Of a stretch of DNA of 64,000 nucleotides, positions 47,301 through 53,509 are shown piece after piece. The notes below the pieces were generated by a model. The model was not told the DNA's origin and ran no database searches. It worked only from the letters and a program-made list of their open reading frames with translations. Origin of the DNA: Pycnococcus provasolii (lineage: Eukaryota > Chlorophyta > Pseudoscourfieldiophyceae > Pseudoscourfieldiales); contig CP150567.1 in assembly GCA_049487715.1 (NCBI GenBank), forward strand, positions 558,001 through 622,000, read 5' to 3'. A program made the position numbers and the translations under genes. Numbering within the stretch: the first letter of the stretch is position 1; every line of letters starts with the position of its first letter.

Positions 47301-47546
47301 GTGGAACCCGACCACATCGTTCACGGCAAGCGAAGACGCGTTCACGGCAAACGACAGAACGCCAGCGATCCTCCTGCTATTGCTATTACCTGTTCCTTCG
47401 CCATCAAAACCAACAGAGAGGCGGAGCGTGCAGTGAGAGACGGGCAGGAGCAGGAAAGGGGGAGAGAGGGAGGAGGCACGAGATGCACCTGAAGCGCCCC
47501 TCCTCCTGAAGCTCCGAATGATGCTGCTGCTGCTGCTGCTGCTGCC
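41388..47546 (-). CDS. TAF2: TAF2 (TFIID subunit) with C-terminal Tudor-like and bromodomain modules
   Basis: The main frame runs open to ~47639 and codes about 2050 residues. The N-terminal half has the M1-aminopeptidase-like TAF2 fold: VSHCTLRLSVGF, RRIAGVLSFAV, a SWTPCIVG segment and DNWLLDALAL. No HExxH zinc site is seen, as expected for TAF2. TAF2 is part of the TFIID lobe that contacts initiator DNA. Near residue 1590-1690 there is a Tudor-like stretch (GKRVAVRW, GTISHYFTKKMTFKVLYDDGEYDEHDL). At ~1740-1905 comes a bromodomain (GCPGYYNVIKRPMDLGTIKTHL, DILLVFSNVKLINP) with an insertion. Bromodomain-bearing TAF2 proteins are known in some protists and fungi. The only nearby ATG (47546) is in another frame (Ala-run), so a one-base error or an intron near the start is likely. 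Confidence 0.87.
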   Translation of the reverse strand, partial: GSSSSSSSIIRSFRRRGASGASRASSLSPPFLLLPVSHCTLRLSVGFDGEGTGNSNSRRIAGVLSFAVNASSLAVNDVVGFHAKAGLRIERTLVDGKPVETCLRSQWPGLSRDKWQYRKQDAFEKIAHIASSQPTTLQAEQASNEVRDALAQSLVCARKAPDVLFAWPGRSAHVSTCTVDVHFEVETNKCSGWLWVHGKHGTTVYTSDEPGAAPSWTPCIVGLPCTWVVEVEHDSVAAAHVAPAARMSSRELVLAPGASTMVSSECVERTTCRFFVATPTNVEQMLVIVGSFGAKPAFHDVEVEHLPVFVHGLPASVASLRGWLAQLLAALDKQVGSIRRPAAGAVANTSLDADGDVAMDITAVKESDREKNKNDVDDEDDADDAAPAGPCAAVPLRVIVIPHSTMPPRCTSLPPPHGMHIIVGAERLSSLACPHHHMSALREIAVTVTRAFFLSFLSPDQASCDNWLLDALALTWCERTFELPWVGKAEIDVRARRRRHHSMLSLRRGCPPLSYADYGSPQNPETAEKNEIAYAWDMRARSCSSSLALPIGTPEYGYVPLGDAQASRLCSPFGGEDPLGECTLEYSQNLARAALLLRKYEKGNLRHNASSKAADTPLRVVLKRLALNFRKNPWRAADANSPFARYLAEHVTGDVSQLATEFACAKTVTMKTTDLVEECKSRMNHMDDSFERVLKFRELIGMGYTRLEAGHSTDDKKKRVNLAVRVCVTEPARTAFKSAVEGYGGGCVLKVRVRERDGNAADHFYVVAPEEGSKGSHLFHPDLREKFKNFGDRLGDIQGKLAAVGQVKRVTAYQKKRKRDMERERAKAAAEEENQRLIAEAKATGAELPTLAPVVDGKRRMGSFQIPEDLNYKNCKRAGVSVEVDPDGEWSAEIVLRQKEASWVSSVHSLLRACRSASFRSAFDGSAATDAGEGTSAADGQATSSVHAPGCLVECMNNMSMDVSESLRMRDDLGYQAVSILMAMAADDGSGAGVHGVHNLYGKNAARDAHRAGDGPQRETHVRLRCAAYGALVTMIRGGDSAAARDRMLIWRHRSSDGSLLPVEGGRNSRAPCVQGIVGFMRQRFQVNHFCELHAQKDLRSLPAPRPGVAMAAWNLESRVVAVGLAETLVGTSDGRYTPQKSCEPIIHALEKYFDAPALVPSPAMGSFSDAPFDAERLSGLLVAAGRCRPKERDVWKKLCTAVERHVRRASWLSGGSSGVAFEDAQTALRHGIRALCDLALALAPSSAAPHGVTADATPSKAPKDKRLTAVKYACSLCEQIVSDTGNGLAVRLEAQRCWLWLQPYAVKNQDATLFRAYSVAQSAIAKAVFGWRKNSGESEMGNQLGDTSERALRLALLAEATSFAEEWFESSHDSAVTASKANIGKLMPGTDETRVRKTFRLLARAIFAADMPALSEARGGGGNSFAGPQLAVDGVPDWLMEDAATTWGSDDALKGIEGEKIPKQREAVLTNQYKVHEIASSDASFRLACFRLLRALCSAPAYLLPDLQAAAQLKSRVKKIKLQDSQNMINQQRRQNAMKFRGKLKISFKNRPTETERTPEQRSTAQHSAPNSPQPNSAQQKEKERRRKLIEEGNAMVGKRVAVRWISYVPSEEDQAQARAQGQPCPPGWTRPADKNEAAPENTTDKMITGTISHYFTKKMTFKVLYDDGEYDEHDLMGHNSGDSVQWEFSDVPEPAGIPSVGKRKRIAAVPRDQVSPSMKRQRSSASLKKKAKPVEDPTQKKLQKALNILMAMTNKIAPKHRPHMEWFDKKVDPWLPTDLKWGCPGYYNVIKRPMDLGTIKTHLKRDIHRAAAGGGGEEVLASSHAGAVKMDVEGGVEGPVPTLAALPSSKAQVPGVRYTNLAQVRRDILLVFSNVKLINPAGTPCYHSAELMENLFNKEWTNKYGEGNELAVAAFEEDEPGIGALPPPEERSKEEKNKHARDLRTAENIDRKRNGLKPLPSLSAAPAVKEGDPPIFMETTTAGEHGGIAANAAAPILPPQNPPIVAAAAAAVAAAAAATTTTLKPTEAAEAPPAKKLIVSFKFKKPSKEM

Positions 47547-47806
47547 ATGGATTCGCACACCTGACCAAAAAGCCTGCTTCAAAAAGCCAAAGCCGACACG
47601 GAAGCCGCCACTGAAGCCGACGACGACAATTGACGACAAATGCCGGAGTGCCGGGGGGGGGGGGGAGAAGATGCAACAATCAAGCGACCTTTGGTGGCAA
47701 ATCCCCTAATCAGAACCCCTAATCAGGCTACATAGCTTAGACTTGTCTGTCCAGTAAGTACGGTACATGTTTCTCTTTACAGTTTACAATCAAAACAACT
47801 ACAACT
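47547..47806. other. Gap between TAF2 and NSUN5 genes
   Basis: This 260-bp gap includes a G13 run (47653-47665) and, at 47701-47727, two CCCCTAATCAG words. It should contain the TAF2 promoter or missing first exon. Confidence 0.4.
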
Positions 47807-49609
47807 TCACGAGGTTCTCGTTGACTTTTCGAACAGGGCGACGAAAAAGCCGTCGGCGCCGTCGGCGTCAGGGTCAACGCGAACGACGCGATCTAAGTCC
47901 ACACCCGCGACTCCCGCCGACGCGAGGCCACGCCGAGGCCACGACGGAAGGGCACGCTTGAGATGGAAGCCGTGCAACTTGGCGTGCTCCATGCACGCAC
48001 CGACCACCTCTTCGTTCTCCGCAGGATATATCGAGCATGTGCTATACACAACTCGGCGGGCGGAGGGCAGCGAGAGTGCCGCGGTGAGCAGCTTTGCCTG
48101 CAGGCGTCCCAGAGCAGCCGCACGCTTCACCTCGCGCTCCTCGCTGGCATCGGCGTCGTCGGCGTCGCGGGCGTTGGCAACAAGAGTATCCCCTCGCGTG
48201 TTCCTCGTGCCCGATCCACTGCATGGCGCATCGACGAGCACACTCGTCGCCGCACAGAGCGTTGCGATGCCATCGTCGGCATCAGTGCCACCTGCATGGT
48301 TCTTACGCTTTTTTGAAGTGTTCTGATTCATCGCCCTTGCAACGAGATCAAGAAAGTCTGCTTGCACGCACCTTACGGCGTTTGACGTTTTGCCTAGAAG
48401 AAGTGCAAGTCGCTTGCGAAGCATTCGATGGCGTGACGCATCTCGCTCCACCGCGAGCACCGTTCCACCACTTCCCACGAGTGCAGCAAGGTGGCTCGTC
48501 TTATTTCCCGGCGCGGCGCAGCAGTCGACCACCGTCTCACCCGGCGACGGCGCGAGTGCCAAGGCTGCAAGGCAGCTGCTTTTTCCCTGCAGAATGACAT
48601 GGCCGTTTGCGACAAGATCGTGCTCAGCTAGTTCGCGTGCTCTGGACGCGGGCACGACGAGACCAAGCGGCACGTGTTCATCAGGCTTTGCGTCTAACTC
48701 CGACGCGAGCTTTGCGCATATTTTTCTCGTCGTTGCCGTTTGCGGCGTAAGCGCAGCGTTCACACGCACGAAGCAGCTCTCGCGCGTATGCTGACGTGCA
48801 GCTGTCGAAGTCAGCTTACCGAGAACCTCGCGGAGGTGCGCGACGCCGTGCTCTTCGCAGAGACTATCAGCAGCCTTGCGTAAATCGTCCTCAGCCGACG
48901 CAACCTTGCGAGCGGCACCTCCCGCGCCGGGAAGGCGCAGAGCGTCGGCACCGCTTGGGCCGATGAGCATTTCGTACATCAGCACGTACAAAAGGCATGG
49001 CTTCATTCCTTCCGCACATCCAGCGGGGCTTGACGTGTTGACGTCCACCATCCCACTCTCCCGCGCGACGATGCGAAGCACGGGCAAGTACCGCAGTGTC
49101 TCGATCGTCAGTGCGTACGTCGCGCGCTTTGCATACACGCGCTCTCCAAGCGTGAGACTTTTGATGGATGCGCCGTGTTTTGCCGTCGCGTCTGCGTTCA
49201 GCAGCGTTGTAAGCGCCGCACACGCCTGCCGTCTTACGCGCTCATCGACGGCACCATTTTTCGTTTCCCGCGTTCCGATTCCACGTTCCCTTGTTGTTGC
49301 CACGGTCTTTGACGCACGGTCCCCCGAACCCGCACGACGACCACCTTTGGTAGGTTTGAAAGAGGTGCGACGACTTTGGTTGAAACCAAGGGAAGAAGCT
49401 GATTGAGATTGAGAATGAGAGTTTGTATTTTTCTTCCTCGAGTTCTTCTTCCTGATCACCTTCAAGTCTTTCTTCATAGAGAGAGAGGCACCAAAACTAC
49501 TACTACTATTGGGCTTTGTATTCTTCGACCTTCCAGTGCCAGGCCTGCCAGGGGGAGTGTTGTTGCCGCCATTTCCATATTTTGGCCTTGTGCTCGAAGG
49601 CTTCTTCAT
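47807..49609 (-). CDS. NSUN5: NSUN5/Rcm1-type rRNA cytosine-C5 methyltransferase
   Basis: The preferred start is the ATG at 49609 (MKKPSSTRPK), giving 600 residues; an upstream in-frame ATG at 49750 would add a hydrophobic, less plausible leader. The N-terminal ~130 residues are basic and disordered, fitting a nucleolar protein. The SAM-binding motif VVDCCAAPGNKTSHLAAL lies at ~358-375. Two catalytic Cys sites are present: DAPCSGSGT (~460) and YSTCSIYPAENEEVV (~518). The GNKTSHLAAL and PSCSG-like motifs and the VPLGLVVP segment fit the NSUN5/Rcm1 branch, which methylates one cytosine of the large-subunit rRNA. It lies head to head with the APS kinase gene and upstream of TAF2 on the same strand. 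Confidence 0.9.
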   Translation of the reverse strand: MKKPSSTRPKYGNGGNNTPPGRPGTGRSKNTKPNSSSSFGASLSMKKDLKVIRKKNSRKKNTNSHSQSQSASSLGFNQSRRTSFKPTKGGRRAGSGDRASKTVATTRERGIGTRETKNGAVDERVRRQACAALTTLLNADATAKHGASIKSLTLGERVYAKRATYALTIETLRYLPVLRIVARESGMVDVNTSSPAGCAEGMKPCLLYVLMYEMLIGPSGADALRLPGAGGAARKVASAEDDLRKAADSLCEEHGVAHLREVLGKLTSTAARQHTRESCFVRVNAALTPQTATTRKICAKLASELDAKPDEHVPLGLVVPASRARELAEHDLVANGHVILQGKSSCLAALALAPSPGETVVDCCAAPGNKTSHLAALVGSGGTVLAVERDASRHRMLRKRLALLLGKTSNAVRCVQADFLDLVARAMNQNTSKKRKNHAGGTDADDGIATLCAATSVLVDAPCSGSGTRNTRGDTLVANARDADDADASEEREVKRAAALGRLQAKLLTAALSLPSARRVVYSTCSIYPAENEEVVGACMEHAKLHGFHLKRALPSWPRRGLASAGVAGVDLDRVVRVDPDADGADGFFVALFEKSTRTS

Positions 49610-49748
49610 CGATGATGGGCGAATAAAAAAATAAATGGCGAAGAAGAATGAGAATGAGGGACGACAAACAACAGAACAGGAAAAGAGCGAGCGAGAAGCC
49701 GAGAAGGGACTTGTTAGGATTATTAGGGGATTGGGATTCATGAGGGGC

Positions 49749-49803
49749 ATTAGGGTTAGGGTTACTTCCTAGGGCTATTCCCCCCCCCCCCCCCCCGGGC
49801 CCG
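49749..49803. promoter_or_regulatory. Telomere-like word and long C tract between NSUN5 and APS kinase genes
   Basis: TTAGGGTTAGGGTTA at about 49750-49764 is followed by a C18 run ending in a CCCGGGCCCGGG palindrome (about 49780-49804). It lies in the 280-bp divergent promoter. Long homopolymers are often misassembled. Confidence 0.5.
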
Positions 49804-49888
49804 GGATGTTCTTGTGGGTCGCCTCCCTTCCGTTTTCCTTTTTCTGTGGGTTCATTCTTCTCGCCGCTCCGCTCCCTCAGGTTCCGAC

Positions 49889-50845
49889 ATGCGACTCCCC
49901 CTTTCAAGCGCGCTCTCTATGTATGGTGTCGATGTCGCTCGCATGTTCATGCTGGGAACTACTATTAGGCGAACAACAATGGCGGCGCTGGGAGGATTTC
50001 AGGGATTCGCATCAGCAGCTGCTCTTGCTGATGCGCCTCTTGCCCCTGTGTGTAGTAGTAGCCCCTGTGCTCCTGCTCCTGTTGTGGAGCGGGCTCCCCA
50101 ACAATGCCGCAGTAACGCTCCCTCTTTCCGCCCTTATGCGCCCTTTGTGGAGCGTTACTCCTTTGCGTTCACGCACGTGCGTGAGTCGTCAAGCTCGTCG
50201 ACGGTGGATGCGTACAAGGTGGGTGAAAGCACGAACATCAAGTGGCACGAAGGCAGTGTGAGCCGAGAGGCGCGTGAGCAGTCCATGGGACAGAAGGGAT
50301 GTGTGCTCTGGTTCACGGGCCTGTCTGGCTCAGGCAAGAGCACCGTCGCCTACACGCTCGAGCACGCGCTTCACGGCATGGGGAAAAAGGTGTACGTTAT
50401 GGACGGTGACAATATCAGGCACGGCTTGAACAGTAACCTGGGATTCAGCGCGGTGGACCGCGAGGAGAACATACGCCGCATCGGCGAGGTGGCGAAGCTC
50501 TTCGCGGACATGGGTGTCATCACGCTCGTTTCGTTCATCAGCCCATATCGCAACGATCGCGACTTGGCTCGCTCTCGCATGGCTCGTGACACGGACTTTG
50601 TTGAGGTGTTCATGAAGATTCCCATTGAAATCTGCGAGACGCGTGACCCAAAGGGTTTGTATAAGGCTGCTCGGGCGGGCAAACTCAAGGGGTTCACCGG
50701 AATCGACGATCCGTACGAGGAACCGCTGAACGCGGAGATCGTCGTCGAGGCTAAGAAAGAGGCGAGTGACGAGCTCGAAGCGCCAGAGGCGATGGCGTCG
50801 ACGATTCTTGACTACTTGAGTACTAAGGGGTACCTGAGTCCCTGA
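49889..50845 (+). CDS. Adenylylsulfate (APS) kinase with organelle-targeting leader
   Basis: The ATG at 49889 gives 318 residues; the frame upstream has only a GTG. The first ~110 residues are rich in Ala, Ser, Arg and Pro and poor in acidic residues, like a plastid or mitochondrial transit peptide. The kinase domain begins near 120. It has the P-loop GLSGSGKST (~143), the APS-binding MDGDNIRHGLN, RRIGEVAKLFADMG, FISPYRNDRD and the C-terminal KGLYKAARAGKLKGFTGIDDPYE. These are the full set of residues of CysC-type enzymes, which phosphorylate APS to PAPS with ATP, supplying sulfate donors. No ATP-sulfurylase domain is fused. Plastid location is inferred. Confidence 0.95.
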   Translation: MRLPLSSALSMYGVDVARMFMLGTTIRRTTMAALGGFQGFASAAALADAPLAPVCSSSPCAPAPVVERAPQQCRSNAPSFRPYAPFVERYSFAFTHVRESSSSSTVDAYKVGESTNIKWHEGSVSREAREQSMGQKGCVLWFTGLSGSGKSTVAYTLEHALHGMGKKVYVMDGDNIRHGLNSNLGFSAVDREENIRRIGEVAKLFADMGVITLVSFISPYRNDRDLARSRMARDTDFVEVFMKIPIEICETRDPKGLYKAARAGKLKGFTGIDDPYEEPLNAEIVVEAKKEASDELEAPEAMASTILDYLSTKGYLSP

Positions 50846-51135
50846 CGACAACACGAGCTGGTTGTATCAGGCATTGGGCAAAAGAGTTGAAGTTGTCCGG
50901 TGGTTGACTCGTGCACACTCGCTTCTCGACCAACCGTGTTGTAAAAGCTCAAGTACGACGGTTTGCCTCAACTCCCACCGCCTTTGTCTTTGTGTTTTTC
51001 TTTTCCCCAAACACTTAAGGTTACCGACACCACATGTTGAGAACTCTGTGCATATCGTATGTTCATTACAAAAAGAAGGCGTGTGAAAGGGAAGGAGAGA
51101 GAGAGAGAAGGTGAAGGTCGAGGCACGAGAACGTC

Positions 51136-51739
51136 TCATTCCGAAGGCTTGAAGCGACTTGCCGACTTCTCGCTGTGCACTAGTACGGCTGGTTTCTCCG
51201 GACTTAGCTCGTCTGGCGCGAAAGCACGAGGTTTCTCCTTCTTGCCGTATAGCTTTCGGCTTATCGGCGACATGACGTAGTCCGTTGGCGACTTCAAGCT
51301 GTTATGTGCGTGTTGTTTGGTTTCGTGTAAAGCAGTGTGGTGGAGAAGGAAGGTTAGCCGAGAGGTTTTTATGTTCGAGTTCTTCGCTATGTTTTCGAAA
51401 ACACTTTTGTTTCGGTGGTACGTACAGGTCGTCAACGCTGGACTTGCGCGCGACTCCGCCAGTTCGTATCGCCTTTGGTCTGTTGACGTCGAGAGGTGCA
51501 CTCGCTATCCTGGCCGTTGGCACAAGGGGTGTGGTTGTTTGCTCCGTTGTCGTTGTCGTTTCATTATTATTTCCCTCCTCCCCTGCAACCCCCTGTGCTT
51601 GCGTGGCCTGTACTTGCTGAAGCTCGGAGCTCGCGGCCATGTCTTTCCCTTTCAAATTCTGCCTGAACTTGCTGCTGAGCCATTGCAAGAGGCCTGAACA
51701 GGCAGAGCAGGCTCTTGCCATGGCAGCTTGAAATTCCAT
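51136..51739 (-). CDS. Small spliced protein of unknown function
   Basis: Two overlapping minus frames each look half real. Joining them by an intron gives one 158-residue protein. Exon 1 (51739-51426) starts at an ATG and ends SSVDD-L. Exon 2 (51298-51136) continues LKSPTDYVMSPISRKLYGKK and ends at a TGA. Donor GTACGT at 51425 and acceptor AACAG at 51299 define 127 nt, and the phase matches exactly. The protein is Ser/Thr/Gln-rich and basic, with no signal peptide after the short N-terminal Cys/Leu stretch. The SPTDxxxSPxSRKL segment has proline-directed phosphosite character and looks conserved, but I cannot name a family. It is head to head with EMC4. Confidence 0.6.
51299..51425 (-). other. 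Predicted 127-nt intron
   Basis: Donor GTACGT (51425) and acceptor CAG (51299) on the minus strand join two frames in phase, leaving a Leu codon at the junction. Confidence 0.6.
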
Positions 51740-51773
51740 TTCAAGTTCTCGGTGAGGTCAAACTTGTCCTAGG

Positions 51774-51809
51774 GTTCCGTAGGTGAACCTGCGCAGGAAG
51801 GATTGTTAT
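51774..51809 (+). other. Short fragment matching the 3' end of nuclear 18S rRNA
   Basis: The 19 bases from 51775 (TTCCGTAGGTGAACCTGCG) are identical to the universally conserved end of eukaryotic 18S rRNA. After two extra bases comes GGAAGGAT and a TTA, again as in 18S. Sequence further upstream only weakly resembles rRNA. It is far too short to be a gene. It sits about 40 bp from a telomere-like tract, inside the promoter between the small spliced gene and EMC4. Confidence 0.75.
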
Positions 51810-51849
51810 GTGCTGTACCCATTTGAAAGGAGCACCGGCTAAGGTACGC

Positions 51850-51919
51850 GGGTTAGGGTTTCAGGCAACGAGCTTGGGTTAGGGTTAGGGTTAGGGTTAG
51901 GGCTAGGGTTAGGGTTAGG
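51850..51919 (+). repeat. Interstitial telomere-like tract (TTAGGG)n
   Basis: GGGTTAGGG units, with one interruption, one GGGCTAGGG variant and about eight TTAGGG copies, lie directly above the EMC4 start. It is the longest such tract in the window. Genes continue on both sides, so this is not a chromosome end. Confidence 0.9.
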
Positions 51920-51992
51920 CCCCGGCGCCCCTCCCATTTAGCCCGCCGCCTCCCAGTGCACTGCGCCCACCCAGTTCCATTTATGTAGCTGC

Positions 51993-52508
51993 ATGGCGCC
52001 CTCCGAGAAGTCGACGTACGGGCGTTGGCGCGTGTCGTTCGGAGACGTGCAGCCGGCTGCCTCGGGCTTACCCGATCCCGTCGGATACCACCCCAGCGCA
52101 GGACGCGAGCAGGAGGATGCGAACGCGAAGCAGAGGAGGAGCGTGGATGCGTCTTTAAAGCAGAAGAAAGCGTGGGAGATTGCGACGGGGCAGTCAAAAA
52201 ACATCGGAATGATGTGCTTCATGATGTACATGAGCGGGAGTGGCATTCAGATTTTCTCCATCCTCGTCACGTTCAACGGCATCATCACGCCCGTGCGGAG
52301 CATCATGAGCTCCGCCAAGCCGTTCGAGGGGCTGATCGACGACAAGGTGGACACGACAGGACCCAGGCTGCTTTTCGTTGCCATCAACCTTGCTGGGCTC
52401 GCTTTCGCTGTGTATCGCCTGAACATCATGGGACTGCTTCCGACAACCGTCAGCGACTGGGTCTCGTCGCTGCCCGCGCCACTCGTGCTGGAGTACTCGG
52501 CATCGTGA
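51993..52508 (+). CDS. EMC4: ER membrane protein complex subunit 4 (EMC4)
   Basis: The ATG at 51993 gives 171 residues, close to the usual 170-185. The basic N-terminus (DANAKQRRSVDASLKQKKAWEIA) precedes NIGMMCFMMYMSGSGIQIFSI, the conserved first membrane segment. A second membrane segment follows (RLLFVAINLAGLAFAVYRLNIMGLLP), as does the SDW near the C-terminus. EMC4 is a core subunit of the ER membrane insertase that places tail-anchored and polytopic proteins. The start lies just after the telomere-like tract, leaving about 75 bp of upstream sequence. It converges with the GLTP-like gene across 72 bp. Confidence 0.93.
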   Translation: MAPSEKSTYGRWRVSFGDVQPAASGLPDPVGYHPSAGREQEDANAKQRRSVDASLKQKKAWEIATGQSKNIGMMCFMMYMSGSGIQIFSILVTFNGIITPVRSIMSSAKPFEGLIDDKVDTTGPRLLFVAINLAGLAFAVYRLNIMGLLPTTVSDWVSSLPAPLVLEYSAS

Positions 52509-52580
52509 ACTGAAAAAACAATACATAAGATGAGATGTAAAACTTTGAACTTGCTGTGAACTTGAGAAAAGAAAACTTTG

Positions 52581-53294
52581 TTACACGACATCCTCAAACC
52601 AACAGTCTTTCTCCTCGAGTTTTGCCTTGACAGACTCGAGAACTTGTCGCCACTTACTTGCAAAGTCGCTCAAGTCTTTTTGAAGCCTTGCAGTGTTGTC
52701 GTCGCCGCCGAGCATCGCGCCGACAAATCCCTTGGCGCTAGGAACGGCTAGAAGCGCGACGGAAAAAGCACTTGACGCGAGAAAGCCGTGATATGGCTTG
52801 AGGGTTGAGGCGTAAGCCGCGTTTGCGCACTCGCCAACTGTGGTGCACACCTCTCCAACCGAGGCTTGCGCGGCGGCCTCAGCGGCTTCTGCGGCACCCG
52901 CATCCCTCCACATCGCCTCTGCTCTTGCAGCATTTTCCAGCATCAGGACAAGAAAGAGGTTCGCGCGCGTTAGCCACAGCAGAGCCTTCGTTGGACCACT
53001 ATTGTTCCGAATGTCTCCGTCCTTGATGCAAGCCTCCAAGAATCCCTCGATCGTCAGCACATCTCCGCTGGAGGATAGCCTCGCCGCGACCCTGTCTATG
53101 TTTCCGCCGACGTCGGAGCGCACGATGGCAAAGGCCACGCCTAGGTTGTCCACGACTGGGAGGATGGCGCGGCAGACGTCGAGGAAGTCCGATACAGCCA
53201 TCGAGGAGGCGCCATTTTTCTCCAAAGAGGGTGACGACAGCAGCGGAAGCAGAGGCGCGACCCGGGAGGCCGACGCTGGCGACGCGGACGACAT
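52581..53294 (-). CDS. Glycolipid-transfer-protein fold protein (ACD11/GLTP-like)
   Basis: The ATG at 53294 gives 237 residues. The fold is marked by FLDVCRAILPVVDNLG, where the Asp is the head-group ligand, then a DVGGNIDRV helix, ALLWLTRANLFL (corresponding to LxWLxR) and YHGFLASSAFSVALLAVPS with the conserved His. These fit the GLTP/ACD11 family, which moves ceramide-1-phosphate or glycosphingolipids between membranes. No targeting signal is seen. The presence of the key Asp, Trp, Arg and His positions suggests an active lipid-binding protein; which lipid is not fixed by sequence. Head to head with the sialidase-like gene. Confidence 0.88.
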   Translation of the reverse strand: MSSASPASASRVAPLLPLLSSPSLEKNGASSMAVSDFLDVCRAILPVVDNLGVAFAIVRSDVGGNIDRVAARLSSSGDVLTIEGFLEACIKDGDIRNNSGPTKALLWLTRANLFLVLMLENAARAEAMWRDAGAAEAAEAAAQASVGEVCTTVGECANAAYASTLKPYHGFLASSAFSVALLAVPSAKGFVGAMLGGDDNTARLQKDLSDFASKWRQVLESVKAKLEEKDCWFEDVV

Positions 53295-53380
53295 GGCGAA
53301 AAATCAAAATCCGAAAAAAGATGAACAAGGCAAATCCAACAACCCAAACAACAAGGGGGAAACCAAACCCAAAAAACCCA

Positions 53381-53422
53381 AAACCCTAACACCTAACCCT
53401 ATGCTAACCCTAACCCTAACAC
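53381..53422. promoter_or_regulatory. CCCTAA-type words in a divergent promoter
   Basis: AACCCTAACACCTAACCC and two further CTAACCCTAACCCTAAC-like words lie between the GLTP-like gene (-) and the sialidase-like gene (+), in a 215-bp gap. Confidence 0.55.
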
Positions 53423-53509
53423 CCCCCTGTGGCCCCTCCCCCTCCAATTAACGGTCCCCGGGACCCTCCCCCTAGTGGACCGGTTCATCCTCCTCGCACT
53501 CGCACTCGC

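Noticed and set aside
51850-51919. True chromosome end (telomere)
   Set aside because: Normal genes continue on both sides; the tract is short and interrupted.
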